Positions 1 to 8,321 are shown, counted from the first letter of the stretch. The stretch is 64,000 nucleotides of DNA from Salinimicrobium sp049680855 (GCF_049680855.1 NZ_JBMPGS010000003.1:248001-312000); one strand, 5' to 3'. The notes: generated from the sequence alone by a model not told the origin. A program made the numbers and translations.

Positions 1-69
1 ATAGACATTCTTGCTGCAACCAAGGGTTACCACGTTAATTTTATTCTTCTTTAATGTCTTCGTTCTCAT
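1..69 (-). CDS. rimO: Ribosomal protein uS12 methylthiotransferase RimO, N-terminal fragment
   Basis: Only the first 23 codons lie in the window; the rest runs off the left edge. The peptide starts MRTKTLKK and reaches VVTLGCSKNVY, the conserved N-terminal stretch of RimO with the first cysteine of the auxiliary iron-sulfur cluster (Cys18). RimO is a radical-SAM enzyme that methylthiolates an aspartate of ribosomal protein S12. The ATG is the rightmost in-frame start and sits about 90 bases downstream of a good -7 element. The family assignment rests on this short but distinctive segment. Confidence 0.85.
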   Translation of the reverse strand, partial: MRTKTLKKNKINVVTLGCSKNVY

Positions 70-91
70 ATTCCTGCTCTTAATGTCATTC

Positions 92-124
92 AAACTTAAC
101 AGGTTTTGAAAACCTGTTAGGTTT
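92..124. repeat. 33-base palindrome in the rimO leader
   Basis: Two 16-base arms around a single central G at 108. The inner 11 bases of each arm (97-107 and 109-119) match perfectly. The outer part has one G-T wobble (96 with 120) and then four more pairs. It lies between the rimO -7 box and the rimO start, so it would be transcribed as a long hairpin. It could be a REP-like element or a leader structure. Confidence 0.7.
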
Positions 125-156
125 CTTTACCTGAAGTCGCTCTGCTGAAAGCGGGT

Positions 157-165
157 GCAAAGATA
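157..165 (-). promoter_or_regulatory. -7 box for rimO
   Basis: On the minus strand this reads TATCTTTGC, an exact match to the Bacteroidota -7 consensus TAnnTTTG. No well-spaced TTG -33 element was found. It implies a rimO leader of roughly 80 bases that contains the palindrome. Confidence 0.6.
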
Positions 166-248
166 CAATCTAAAATGACAACTACCTTAACAACTTCAGC
201 TTGTTTCAATTAGAAAGTTTATCTTCCCGAAGATTAAAAATTTTTAAA

Positions 249-1385
249 ATGAAAATAAGCGCGTTCTTTTGTTTGTTTAGTTTCTTCTTTATCAGCTGCT
301 TTAGCTTTGGCCAGGAACGGGCACGGGAGCTGGGGATTGAGATTGGAGTGATGCAGCCGGGGGCTTTAAATGCCATTACAGATGTTTCCGAAGTGAAAGT
401 TGGTCACACCACTCTGGTCAAAGGAGATTCTGTAAGAACCGGGGTGACCGCCATTCTTCCCCACAACGGAAATATTTTTCAGCAGAAAGTCCCCGCAGCC
501 GTATATGTGGGCAATGGCTTCGGAAAGTTAGCCGGGACCACCCAGATAGTGGAACTCGGAAATATTGAGACTCCCATCATCCTTACGAACACGCTGAGCG
601 TTCCTACCGCCATGAACGGCGTCATAAGTTATGTATTGCAACAGGAGAAAAATGAGGATGTACGGTCGGTGAATACCGTGGTGGGCGAAACCAATGACGG
701 CTATCTCAATGATATCCGCGGAAGGCATGTGACGGAGCAGGATGTGATTACAGCGATAGAAAATGCTTCGGAAAATAATATTCAGGAAGGCAATGTTGGC
801 GCCGGCACCGGTACAATTGCCTTCGGCTTTAAAGGCGGAATTGGCACTTCTTCCCGACTTCTTCCTAAAGATTTGGGTGGTTATACGGTGGGCGTACTGG
901 TACAGACGAATTTTGGCGGCATACTGCAGATCAACGGAGCGAACCTGGGAAAGGAACTGAAGCATTTCAGTTTCAGCAATAAACTCCTGAACAATGTGGA
1001 CGGCTCCTGCATGATCGTGGTCGCAACAGATGCTCCGTTAGACAGCCGCAACCTGGAACGCCTCGCAAAAAGGGCATTTATGGGCCTCGCTAAAACCGGT
1101 GGCATCGCCTCCAACGGCAGCGGAGATTACGTCATCGCTTTCTCAACTGCGGAAGGCGTGCGTATCCCCTACCAGATGGAAACCGATCTACTGGAACAAA
1201 AAGTTGTTCCCAATGACTTCATGTCACCAATCTTTATGGCCGCCATCGAAGCCACCGAAGAAGCCATCATCAATTCCCTTTTTATGGCAGAGACGATGAC
1301 TGGGTTTGAAGGTAGGAGGATTGAAGCTTTACCAAAGGAAAAAGTGCTGGAAATATTGAAAGATCGTAAGCTGATTAAAAAGTAA
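249..1385 (+). CDS. P1 family (S58) peptidase, DmpA-like, secreted
   Basis: An N-terminal nucleophile hydrolase of the DmpA/L-aminopeptidase-D-esterase family, which removes N-terminal residues from peptides, amides or esters. The precursor self-cleaves in front of a serine. Here the segment DGSCMIVVATDAPLDSR matches the cleavage site, with Ser253 as the expected nucleophile. The ATG at 249 is preferred over an upstream one at 201 because it gives a clean signal peptide (MKISAFFCLF to about SFGQ), so the protein should act in the periplasm. Length is 378 residues, normal for the family. It stands alone on the plus strand between rimO and the aminotransferase. Substrate unknown. Confidence 0.88.
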   Translation: MKISAFFCLFSFFFISCFSFGQERARELGIEIGVMQPGALNAITDVSEVKVGHTTLVKGDSVRTGVTAILPHNGNIFQQKVPAAVYVGNGFGKLAGTTQIVELGNIETPIILTNTLSVPTAMNGVISYVLQQEKNEDVRSVNTVVGETNDGYLNDIRGRHVTEQDVITAIENASENNIQEGNVGAGTGTIAFGFKGGIGTSSRLLPKDLGGYTVGVLVQTNFGGILQINGANLGKELKHFSFSNKLLNNVDGSCMIVVATDAPLDSRNLERLAKRAFMGLAKTGGIASNGSGDYVIAFSTAEGVRIPYQMETDLLEQKVVPNDFMSPIFMAAIEATEEAIINSLFMAETMTGFEGRRIEALPKEKVLEILKDRKLIKK

Positions 1386-1389
1386 GGCT

Positions 1390-1507
1390 TATCGTTTACG
1401 GTTTTCTGTTCTCTGTTGACTGATCACCGTTCACTATTCACTGTTTAAAGTTTATTGTTTAATGCTTATTGTATATTGATAACTGTTCATTGCTAATTGA
1501 TCATTGA
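1390..1507. repeat. Degenerate ATTGTTTA/ACTGTTCA short tandem repeat
   Basis: A low-complexity run of 7-11 base units such as ACTGTTCA, ATTGTTTA and TTGCTAATTG. It fills the gap between the peptidase and aminotransferase stop codons and includes the aminotransferase stop. A related run is at 9137-9195. Confidence 0.65.
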
Positions 1508-2364
1508 CTTCTCGTTCTCTTGATAAATTCCTGCTGCAACAACTCCGTAATTTCCCCTTTTTGAGCCGTGAACAATTCCTTTCCTTCAATAGTTACTGAA
1601 GACACCGGTGCGATTTGCGTGGTGGTGCCGGTGAGGAAGATCTCATCAGCTTCTGGTAAGCCGGAAACAGGAAAGGCTTCTTCTTTCACCGGAATGTCCA
1701 GGTCGTGGCAGAGTTCCAGGACCACTTTTCGGGTGATGCCCGAGAGGATCTGCCGACCTTCGGGATGGGTGTAGACGGTTTTATTTTTGACGAAGAAAAT
1801 CGTGGTGTGGGAACCTTCGGTAAAAACCCCATTTCTGAATAGCAGGTTTTCATCATATCCCGCGGAAATTGCAACATCATTGGCCATCGTGTTTGCCAAC
1901 AGCGCAGTGGATTTTATATCGCAGCGGTGCCAGCGGAGATCTTCTGAAGCCACCACTTTCCAGTACCTGTCCTCAAAATTGGAAAGGTTCACCCTGAAGG
2001 CGTACAGCAAAAGTGTGGGTTTTATCTCATCGGGGATAAAATGGGAACGCGGCGCCGTACCGCGGGAGATCTGCAGATAAACTGCGGCATCTTCTTTGGA
2101 AAAAGAGGATCGCTCCACTGCTTCGAGCATCAGGTTTTCCAGGATAGACGCATCAAAATCTATGTTCATTTCCTGCAGGCAGTATTTCACCCGCGCCACA
2201 TGATCCTGCAGCCGGAAAGCTTTCCCGTTGTAAAACGGTGTAACCTCATAGATCCCGTCCCCAAACATAAAAGAACGGTCAAAAACTGACACTAAAGCTT
2301 CTTCGGGTTTAAGCCATTGATCATTAAAATATACTTCGGCAGGATAGGTCTTCTTGTTCTTCAT
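1501..2364 (-). CDS. dat: D-amino-acid aminotransferase (fold-type IV PLP enzyme)
   Basis: A class IV aminotransferase that interconverts D-amino acids and 2-oxoacids, typically supplying D-Glu or D-Ala for peptidoglycan. With the ATG at 2364 the PLP-binding lysine is Lys151 in HRCDIKSTALL, and the PLP-nitrogen glutamate is Glu183 in FTEGSHTT. The APRSHF segment (Arg106, His108) is the carboxylate-trapping R-x-H pair typical of D-amino-acid rather than branched-chain transaminases. These residues keep the spacing of the Bacillus enzyme. A non-ATG upstream extension to 2403 was rejected. 287 residues, cytoplasmic. The 3' end overlaps the short repeat array. Confidence 0.85.
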   Translation of the reverse strand: MKNKKTYPAEVYFNDQWLKPEEALVSVFDRSFMFGDGIYEVTPFYNGKAFRLQDHVARVKYCLQEMNIDFDASILENLMLEAVERSSFSKEDAAVYLQISRGTAPRSHFIPDEIKPTLLLYAFRVNLSNFEDRYWKVVASEDLRWHRCDIKSTALLANTMANDVAISAGYDENLLFRNGVFTEGSHTTIFFVKNKTVYTHPEGRQILSGITRKVVLELCHDLDIPVKEEAFPVSGLPEADEIFLTGTTTQIAPVSSVTIEGKELFTAQKGEITELLQQEFIKRTRSQ

Positions 2365-2557
2365 AATTGCTGCAAAAAAGCCTCCCGAATTTACGGAAGG
2401 CATTTTTGAATTGGAATTAAATTTAAAATTATCTGAATTTCTTTCTGGAATCCTACACCTGACAGACCCACTGGAACCAACAGCCGGTTCATTTAAAGAA
2501 ATGCTAATTTTCTATCGTAACGGCCATACTACATTAAATTATTTGGCATTATTCAAA

Positions 2558-3466
2558 TTAATTTAAACTCATTAAATATTCTCTAAGACAATTTGGAGTT
2601 TCTGCATATGACGATAATGTTGATAATGCTGAAATCTGATCAATATTAAATTTCACTTTCTTCTTTAAATAATTCTGCTTGTCTTTATTATTGGCATCAT
2701 CAATTATTGATCTTAAAAAATGAATCAAAAAATGGAAATAATATTTACCTCTTAATCTCTGATGTAAACAATCCTTTTTTAATTCAGTCATCCGCTTTTC
2801 AACATCCTCATCTATAACTGGAATGCTTTCGTCAAATTTTTGTCTGATCTTATTTAGATCATAGTTCGCCCTAATTTGACCTAATTCAATATTGATAAAA
2901 TCTTTTGGCGGTTTGTCACTTAAATTCACATTATTATTTATTCCTAATTTTCTTTGCTTTTCTTTTTGTAAAGAATACCAAGAATTAAAAAGTAGAATAC
3001 TGTCTGAAAATTCATTTAATCTTTTTTTGTAAAGAGCTAAAGCAGTTTTATAGCCTTCATCTTCTTTAATAAGTAGAAACTCACTTTTTAAAATATCAGC
3101 GAAGCTATCTGGTGAGCAGTAAAAATTTTCAATAGAGTAGCAGGGAGTTTCGTACAGAAAATTGTCCAAATCTTTCTGACTTTCATCAAAATCTAGATCT
3201 ATAAAAAAAGATTTCGCATAATTCCTATATTCTTGATGACTATCAATAATTTCCTTTGTTTTTAAAACTTGCTTTTTGCCTCCACAACTTATATATTCAG
3301 TTTGTTTTGTACAAAATGTCTTAATCCTAAAATGATAATACGGAGCGTCTTTACCTTCAAAAAAACAAAATAAAGCATCAGGGGAAGTACTCGTAAGCAA
3401 TACAAACGACTGATATGAAACAGAAGAGGCTTCCTCTTTTGCTTTAATTAAATCTTCAACAGTCAT
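2558..3466 (-). CDS. ariB: DUF4435 (Toprim-like) protein, candidate PARIS effector AriB
   Basis: 302 residues. The start of the domain shows FFEGKDAPYY (Glu37), then FIDLDFD (Asp90, Asp92, Asp94), then YSIENFYCS. This E...DxD pattern is the DUF4435/Toprim-type metal site. It lies 3 bases downstream of an ABC-type ATPase gene in the same direction, the arrangement and sizes of PARIS. In PARIS, AriB is held by the AriA ATPase and released by a phage anti-restriction protein; the freed nuclease then cuts host tRNA and stops growth. The C-terminal half is lysine-rich and helical. The gene is clearly AT-richer than its neighbours. The function is inferred from domain and pairing, not tested. Confidence 0.75.
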   Translation of the reverse strand: MTVEDLIKAKEEASSVSYQSFVLLTSTSPDALFCFFEGKDAPYYHFRIKTFCTKQTEYISCGGKKQVLKTKEIIDSHQEYRNYAKSFFIDLDFDESQKDLDNFLYETPCYSIENFYCSPDSFADILKSEFLLIKEDEGYKTALALYKKRLNEFSDSILLFNSWYSLQKEKQRKLGINNNVNLSDKPPKDFINIELGQIRANYDLNKIRQKFDESIPVIDEDVEKRMTELKKDCLHQRLRGKYYFHFLIHFLRSIIDDANNKDKQNYLKKKVKFNIDQISALSTLSSYAETPNCLREYLMSLN

Positions 3467-3469
3467 TTT

Positions 3470-4843
3470 TTAATAGTTTTTAATGTATTGGTTCAAGCCG
3501 ATAGCATTTTTTTCTAAGTGATTTTCAAAAATGAAAGGTGAGTGAGTAACGGCCAATAAAAATTTGCATTTATCAGATTCCACTATATGGGGTAGTAACA
3601 TTTTTTGCCAAAAGATAGATAAAGACAATTCGGGTTCATCAAATAATACAATGAAATTTGTATCTCCAGACAGATAGATTCTAGAAAAAAGGGAAATTAT
3701 TTGCTTTTCACCAGAAGATAATTTACTAAGTAATCTACTTAATAAAACTCTTTTTTCTGTAAGGGTAGAAGCTAAGTAGAATTCTACTTCGCTAGCTTCA
3801 TACTGGATTTCCTTATTAGATTTATGTAAATATTTGTTGCAGACTGAAACGAAATTCTCTATTGAAGAATCTATTGACCTCTGTTGTTCATATATTTGAA
3901 CCAATTTATGTAAGAAATAAACTAGGTATTTGTCGTCAGTTTCCTTAAATTCTTTCTCTGATACAATCTCTAAGATTTTATCTTTATCAGCTTTTGATAT
4001 TGCTTCCCCAACCCTAGCTAAAATAATTTCTATATCTTTTACTGAAATTTTCGCTATAGCACTGGGTTTCAAAGAAGGAACTCCTTTTACTAGTTGACTG
4101 AGAATTTCACTTGAAATTTGAGATAAACCTTTACTCGAAAGTTGATTAATTTCTTTCTTAATTTCATTCAGTTTATGCTTTACATCTCGCATTCCAAATT
4201 GAATTAACCTTGAATCGTTATCACTTATTTCAAATTTGTCTTCGTTAAAACCAAGATTAATTAAATCTTCTTCAATACGTCTAAATGTAGGAAAATATAA
4301 AATTTCAGTATCAGAAATTATATCGTTAATATATTCCTTAGCTGTCTTTATTTGTTCATCACTTTCTCCATATCCACAAATCATTTTCAAAGAATTATAT
4401 AAATATCTTGATGGATATTTTCGACCAATAGCATTTCTATAACCAAAGCCGCTAAATCTTACTTGATCAATTATTTCTCCAATAGAAGCACCTACTTCGA
4501 ATAAGTTAGAAATATTGCTTATTTGTTTAGAAGTTAAGGTTCGGCTTAATTCATCGACAATAGCTGTTGGAGCACTAAAGTCTTCTTCAATATCTGAAAG
4601 CTTTTCCTTAGGTAATTGTAATGTTTTTTTATTCCCAAATTTGATTTCTATTGATTTAAAATCGAAATCATTTAACTTATATAATTTATTAGTTAGGGTA
4701 TAGTATAAAATGTTCAAGACCGTAGTTTTACCCAGTCCGTTCTCACCTATCAATATTTTGACATCACTATCAAATGGAATTGCAATATCTCGATCACCAA
4801 ATAATCCATTTATTTTAAAAAATTTAATCTTACTTTTTCTCAT
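3470..4843 (-). CDS. ariA: ABC-type AAA ATPase, candidate PARIS sensor AriA
   Basis: 457 residues from the ATG at 4843; the longer reading to 4864 begins with TTG. Walker A is GENGLGKTT (Gly33-Thr41, Lys39), the ABC signature is LSSGEKQ near residue 375, Walker B is VLFDEPELSLS (Asp402-Glu403 region) and the H-loop is AVTHSP (His434). Between Walker A and the signature lies a long, mostly helical insert, as in SMC/OLD-like ATPases. It forms a two-gene operon with the DUF4435 gene. In PARIS this ATPase assembles into a cage holding AriB. A different OLD-like two-gene defence system is the main alternative. Confidence 0.75.
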   Translation of the reverse strand: MRKSKIKFFKINGLFGDRDIAIPFDSDVKILIGENGLGKTTVLNILYYTLTNKLYKLNDFDFKSIEIKFGNKKTLQLPKEKLSDIEEDFSAPTAIVDELSRTLTSKQISNISNLFEVGASIGEIIDQVRFSGFGYRNAIGRKYPSRYLYNSLKMICGYGESDEQIKTAKEYINDIISDTEILYFPTFRRIEEDLINLGFNEDKFEISDNDSRLIQFGMRDVKHKLNEIKKEINQLSSKGLSQISSEILSQLVKGVPSLKPSAIAKISVKDIEIILARVGEAISKADKDKILEIVSEKEFKETDDKYLVYFLHKLVQIYEQQRSIDSSIENFVSVCNKYLHKSNKEIQYEASEVEFYLASTLTEKRVLLSRLLSKLSSGEKQIISLFSRIYLSGDTNFIVLFDEPELSLSIFWQKMLLPHIVESDKCKFLLAVTHSPFIFENHLEKNAIGLNQYIKNY

Positions 4844-4864
4844 TACTATTTTAGTTATAACCAA

Positions 4865-5107
4865 CCATTACTTTACTACAAAAACCATTGTTCATCATTA
4901 TTTCAACAGGATAACAACAGCTTTCGCTGCTTCAGTAAACCTACTAAAATTTTGTTAAAGAAGTTTCTGGAAAGGCGTAAAGAAACTCACAGCTTTATCA
5001 ACAAAATACTGAAAATAAAGACAGTATAAGATAATGCTTCAAAATGGCATTTTCGAAGCTTTTTTGAAAAGAGATTTTTTAAAAAGGGAATAGAAGAATA
5101 AAGAAAA
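4865..5107. other. Non-coding gap upstream of the PARIS-like cassette
   Basis: About 240 AT-rich bases with no convincing ORF. It should hold the ariA promoter, but no clear TTG/TAnnTTTG pair was found. A hairpin-forming copy of the dispersed AAAATGGCATTTT motif is at 5036-5060. Confidence 0.5.
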
Positions 5108-5386
5108 TTAACTCCCCACCTGCTCCTGCAGCCAGTACAGCAAGCGGGTTTCGTAGATACGCATCAGGATGATTATGGCTGCGCCTACAGCTACAAAAAA
5201 CCATGAGAAAGAGCCTTTTTTGACGCTTATTCCACCGAGAATGGCCAGAATTAGAAAAGGTAGAGCCAGTAAAAGATTCGGAACGAGCCAGCCGTCGCCA
5301 AAAATGACAAAGATCTTAAGTCCTATAAAGAAAATGCTGTAGAACAGCACGATCTTGGTAAGAATGATCAAATTTCTTTCAGACAT
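5108..5386 (-). CDS. Small integral membrane protein, unknown function
   Basis: 92 residues, not recognised. It has about three hydrophobic segments (roughly 10-30, 36-53 and 60-78) and a short polar C-terminus ending LQEQVGS. It starts 4 bases after the amidase stop and is probably the last gene of that transcript. Nothing in the sequence points to a substrate or partner. Confidence 0.7.
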   Translation of the reverse strand: MSERNLIILTKIVLFYSIFFIGLKIFVIFGDGWLVPNLLLALPFLILAILGGISVKKGSFSWFFVAVGAAIIILMRIYETRLLYWLQEQVGS

Positions 5387-5390
5387 AGAC

Positions 5391-7052
5391 CTAATTGTAG
5401 TTTACGGGAGCGCTTCGCTGCTTTGTTTCCTTTTCAAAGGCAGCACCCAGCTGCAGTAGCTTATCTTCCTCAAAAGGTTTGGCGATAAAAGTGGCACTTT
5501 TGGGCTCTCCGCTTGCCTGGTAACCCATAGGCACCGTAAGCGCGGGATATTTTGCCACGGCCGCATAGGCAGCATGATAGTTGTTGATGGAAAGGACCAC
5601 GTCAAGATCGTGCTCGTTCATAGGCGTATCAAAAAACCTTCTTCCGTTTTCTTTAAGTCGGCTTCGCAGTTCGTCCAGCTCCTCATTAGAAGTGGTATCC
5701 TGTACAATTCCGTCGAAAAGGGCCTGTCCGTAAGGCGCCCGAACAATGCTGTCCTGCAGGTTGAAATCCACAATATCCTTCACATTTTTAAATTCCAGGT
5801 CTTTATCTCCACTGGCGGTGATGTAGTTTGGCAGATCGCGTTTCATATCGGCATCGAGTAGAGTTATAAAACCATTCAAAGGAACCTGTGGTGGCTCAAA
5901 TTCTATCACGGTCGCGCCGGCCAATTTCATTTTTTCCACCGCTGCAGTGTAAAGCGAATCTTGCAGCAAACTCTTCATTACTCCTACTCTTTTGCCTTCC
6001 AAAGTGGCATTTTCGAGACCTTTTATATAATCTTTATTTGCTTCCACAGAAACAGCATCGCGGCTGTCCCTTCCTGTCATGGCATTCAGGAAAATAGCAT
6101 TATCGATCACCGACTTTGTCATTGGCCCGGGCGTATCGAGCGTGCTGGAAATAGGGACAATTCCGCTGCGGCTTAAAAGTCCGACAGTGGGTTTTAATCC
6201 CACTACCGAATTCAAACTGGCCGGGGAAAGGATGGATCCTGCAGTTTCGGTTCCTACGGCAGCCACGGCATAATTGGCAGCCACGGCTACGCCACTTCCG
6301 GAGCTGGAACCGCCGGTTTCAAATTCTTTCCTGCCGTAGGGATTTAAAGTCTGTCCGCCTACCGCGCTGTAGCCTAAAGGGCAGCCGTCACAGAAATAAT
6401 ACGCCCACTCGCTCAGGTTCACCTTCCCAAGGATAAGGGCATTGTTCTCCTGAAGTTTATCAACTATAAAAGCATCTGCCTGCGGCTGATTTTCAGCAAA
6501 AGCAATGGCGCCTGCTGTTGTATTCATTCCCGAAAAATCAATGTTGTCTTTTAAGAGTACAGGCATTCCATAGATGGAATGAGAATTCTCTTCAGAAATG
6601 CCGTTTTCATCCAGCTTTCTTGCCTGGTTTACCACGTCTGGATTCAAAGCGATCACGGCATTTAGCGAAAGATCGTTATCGCTCTCGAATTTCCTGATTC
6701 GATAAATGTAAAACAACGTAAGATCTGTATAAGTTAAATTTCCTTCCTTAATACTTTGCTGAAGCTGCGGAATGTTCTTTTCCAGGATCAAAGGCTTCAA
6801 CTGATTGTATTTTTCTTCAGAAAATTCAGCTAAATCGGCTTCAAAAGCATTCCAGATGGTGTTCTTATCAAGAAATTTTGAATTGATCAGCTTAAACTGA
6901 AGCCGCTCATTTTCATTCAAAGCCTGCTCCTCAAGCTCGGCAGTTTCATCATAAGGTTCCCAGATTACAGCCGGTTCGACGGCTTTTTCTTCAGAATTGT
7001 TACAGGAAAATCCAAGTACAGAGATAACGGAAAGAAGGAAAATTCTCTTCAT
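5391..7052 (-). CDS. Amidase-signature family hydrolase, lipoprotein
   Basis: 553 residues. The amidase-signature fold hydrolyses carboxamides using a Lys-Ser-Ser triad. The parts visible are Lys168 in VLLKDNID, the GGSSSGSG loop at 247-254 (cis-serine) and the nucleophile Ser273 in GTETAGSILSPAS. The N-terminus is a lipoprotein signal (GFSC, Cys17), so the enzyme should be anchored in the envelope. That sets it apart from GatA, which lacks such a signal. It lies 24 bases after ftsY in the same direction. Substrate unknown; related secreted amidases act on peptide amides or small amides. Confidence 0.87.
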   Translation of the reverse strand: MKRIFLLSVISVLGFSCNNSEEKAVEPAVIWEPYDETAELEEQALNENERLQFKLINSKFLDKNTIWNAFEADLAEFSEEKYNQLKPLILEKNIPQLQQSIKEGNLTYTDLTLFYIYRIRKFESDNDLSLNAVIALNPDVVNQARKLDENGISEENSHSIYGMPVLLKDNIDFSGMNTTAGAIAFAENQPQADAFIVDKLQENNALILGKVNLSEWAYYFCDGCPLGYSAVGGQTLNPYGRKEFETGGSSSGSGVAVAANYAVAAVGTETAGSILSPASLNSVVGLKPTVGLLSRSGIVPISSTLDTPGPMTKSVIDNAIFLNAMTGRDSRDAVSVEANKDYIKGLENATLEGKRVGVMKSLLQDSLYTAAVEKMKLAGATVIEFEPPQVPLNGFITLLDADMKRDLPNYITASGDKDLEFKNVKDIVDFNLQDSIVRAPYGQALFDGIVQDTTSNEELDELRSRLKENGRRFFDTPMNEHDLDVVLSINNYHAAYAAVAKYPALTVPMGYQASGEPKSATFIAKPFEEDKLLQLGAAFEKETKQRSAPVNYN

Positions 7053-7076
7053 AAAAAGATAAAGAATAAGTTGTTT

Positions 7077-8030
7077 TTATTTGAAAAAGGAATCTACGAA
7101 TTCATATTTGTTGAAAACCTGGAGGTCTTCAATGCCTTCACCGACTCCTATATACTTCACCGGTACTTTGAACTGGTCGCTAATTCCTATGACAACACCA
7201 CCTTTTGCAGTACCGTCAAGTTTGGTAACCGCCAGGGAAGTCACCTCGGTAGCCGCTGTAAACTGTTTCGCCTGTTCAAAAGCATTTTGGCCTGTAGAAC
7301 CATCCAACACCAGTAAAACCTCGTGAGGCGCATCATCAATGACTTTCTGCATCACCCGCTTCACCTTGGAAAGCTCATTCATGAGGTTTACCTTATTGTG
7401 CAAACGGCCGGCGGTATCAATGATCACTACATCGGCATCCTGTTTTACCGCACTCTGTACGCTGTCAAAAGCCACGGAAGCAGGATCGCTCCCCATTTGT
7501 TGCTTTACGATAGGCACGTCTACCCTGTCTGCCCAAACCTGCAGCTGGTCTATAGCCGCAGCCCTGAAGGTATCGGCAGCGCCAAGCACTACTTTTTTTC
7601 CTTCTTTTTTGAACTGGTAAGCAAGCTTCCCAATGGTCGTGGTTTTTCCCACGCCATTTACGCCTACCACCATAATCACGTAAGGCTTTTTATCTGTAGG
7701 AACATAAAAATCTGTCGCTTCCCCCGTGTTAGTTTCAGCCAAAAGAGCAGCGATTTCCTCCCGAAGGATTTTGTTCAGCTCATCTGTACCCAAATAGCGG
7801 TCTTTTGCCACCCGGTCTTCAATGCGATTTATAATCTTAACGGTGGTTGTAACTCCCACATCACTCGCCACCAAAACGTTTTCCAGGTCATCAAGAACCT
7901 CATCATCTACTTTAGACTTTCCGGCAACCGCTTTTCCCAGTTCTGAAAAGAAATTCTTTTTAGATTTCTCTAATCCTTTGTCCAAAGTCTCCTTCTTCTC
8001 TTTGGAAAAAATTCTTTTGAATAAACTCAT
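7077..8030 (-). CDS. ftsY: Signal recognition particle receptor FtsY
   Basis: The SRP receptor GTPase that docks ribosome-SRP complexes at the inner membrane. All NG-domain motifs are present: P-loop GVNGVGKTTTIGKLA, DTFRAAAIDQL, DTAGRLHNK, the specificity motif TKLDGTAKGG and the closing loop GVGEGIEDLQVF. At 317 residues it has only a short basic N-terminus (MSLFKRIFSKEKKE) and no long acidic A domain, as is usual in this phylum. A strong terminator separates it from the ribosomal protein genes upstream. Confidence 0.97.
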   Translation of the reverse strand: MSLFKRIFSKEKKETLDKGLEKSKKNFFSELGKAVAGKSKVDDEVLDDLENVLVASDVGVTTTVKIINRIEDRVAKDRYLGTDELNKILREEIAALLAETNTGEATDFYVPTDKKPYVIMVVGVNGVGKTTTIGKLAYQFKKEGKKVVLGAADTFRAAAIDQLQVWADRVDVPIVKQQMGSDPASVAFDSVQSAVKQDADVVIIDTAGRLHNKVNLMNELSKVKRVMQKVIDDAPHEVLLVLDGSTGQNAFEQAKQFTAATEVTSLAVTKLDGTAKGGVVIGISDQFKVPVKYIGVGEGIEDLQVFNKYEFVDSFFK

Positions 8031-8099
8031 TTTCTAATGCTATTGAATTGATCACATCCTGAAGAGCACTTATGCAGCTCTTACGCGTGTAAATATACA

Positions 8100-8139
8100 C
8101 AAAAAGAAAAAGCCGTCCCGATTTGTCATCGAGACGGCT
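8100..8139 (-). terminator. Intrinsic terminator after DUF4295
   Basis: An 11-pair stem (8111-8121 with 8129-8139, one wobble) is followed on the minus strand by a T-rich run. It ends the rpmB-rpmG-DUF4295 transcript upstream of ftsY. Confidence 0.85.
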
Positions 8140-8162
8140 CATATATATGCTATTGAAATAAC

Positions 8163-8315
8163 TTATTTCTTATTCAAAAAGTCATTTACCTGTTCTGGAG
8201 CCATGATTTTTTCCTCAAAAGTATAGGCGCCGCTCTTAGGAGATTTCACCATTTTGATAGCTTTGGTTAATCTCTTTGATCCTGTCTGTAATGATGCTAC
8301 TGATTTCTTTGCCAT
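8163..8315 (-). CDS. DUF4295 small basic protein
   Basis: A 50-residue ORF beginning MAKKSVASLQTGSKRL and ending NDFLNKK. It matches the Bacteroidota-specific DUF4295 family, which sits next to rpmG and ftsY in this phylum. It is rich in lysine, suggesting ribosome or RNA association, but no function is established. It begins 6 bases after the rpmG stop and lies just before a strong terminator, so it belongs to the rpmB-rpmG transcript. Confidence 0.9.
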   Translation of the reverse strand: MAKKSVASLQTGSKRLTKAIKMVKSPKSGAYTFEEKIMAPEQVNDFLNKK

Positions 8316-8321
8316 GACTTA

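Noticed and set aside
528..965. Minus-strand ORF inside the P1 peptidase, and similar long antisense ORFs elsewhere
   Set aside because: They lie in the shadow of well-supported genes and show no family features or codon bias of their own.
2404..5107. Direct repeats flanking the PARIS-like genes
   Set aside because: Only short matches (such as TTTCTGGAA) occur on both sides; these are too short to support a target duplication.
6001..6016. AAAGTGGCATTTTCGA inside the amidase as an inserted repeat
   Set aside because: It is in frame and encodes an ordinary stretch (ENATLEG); a similar match in htpG encodes conserved residues, so coding copies may be coincidence.
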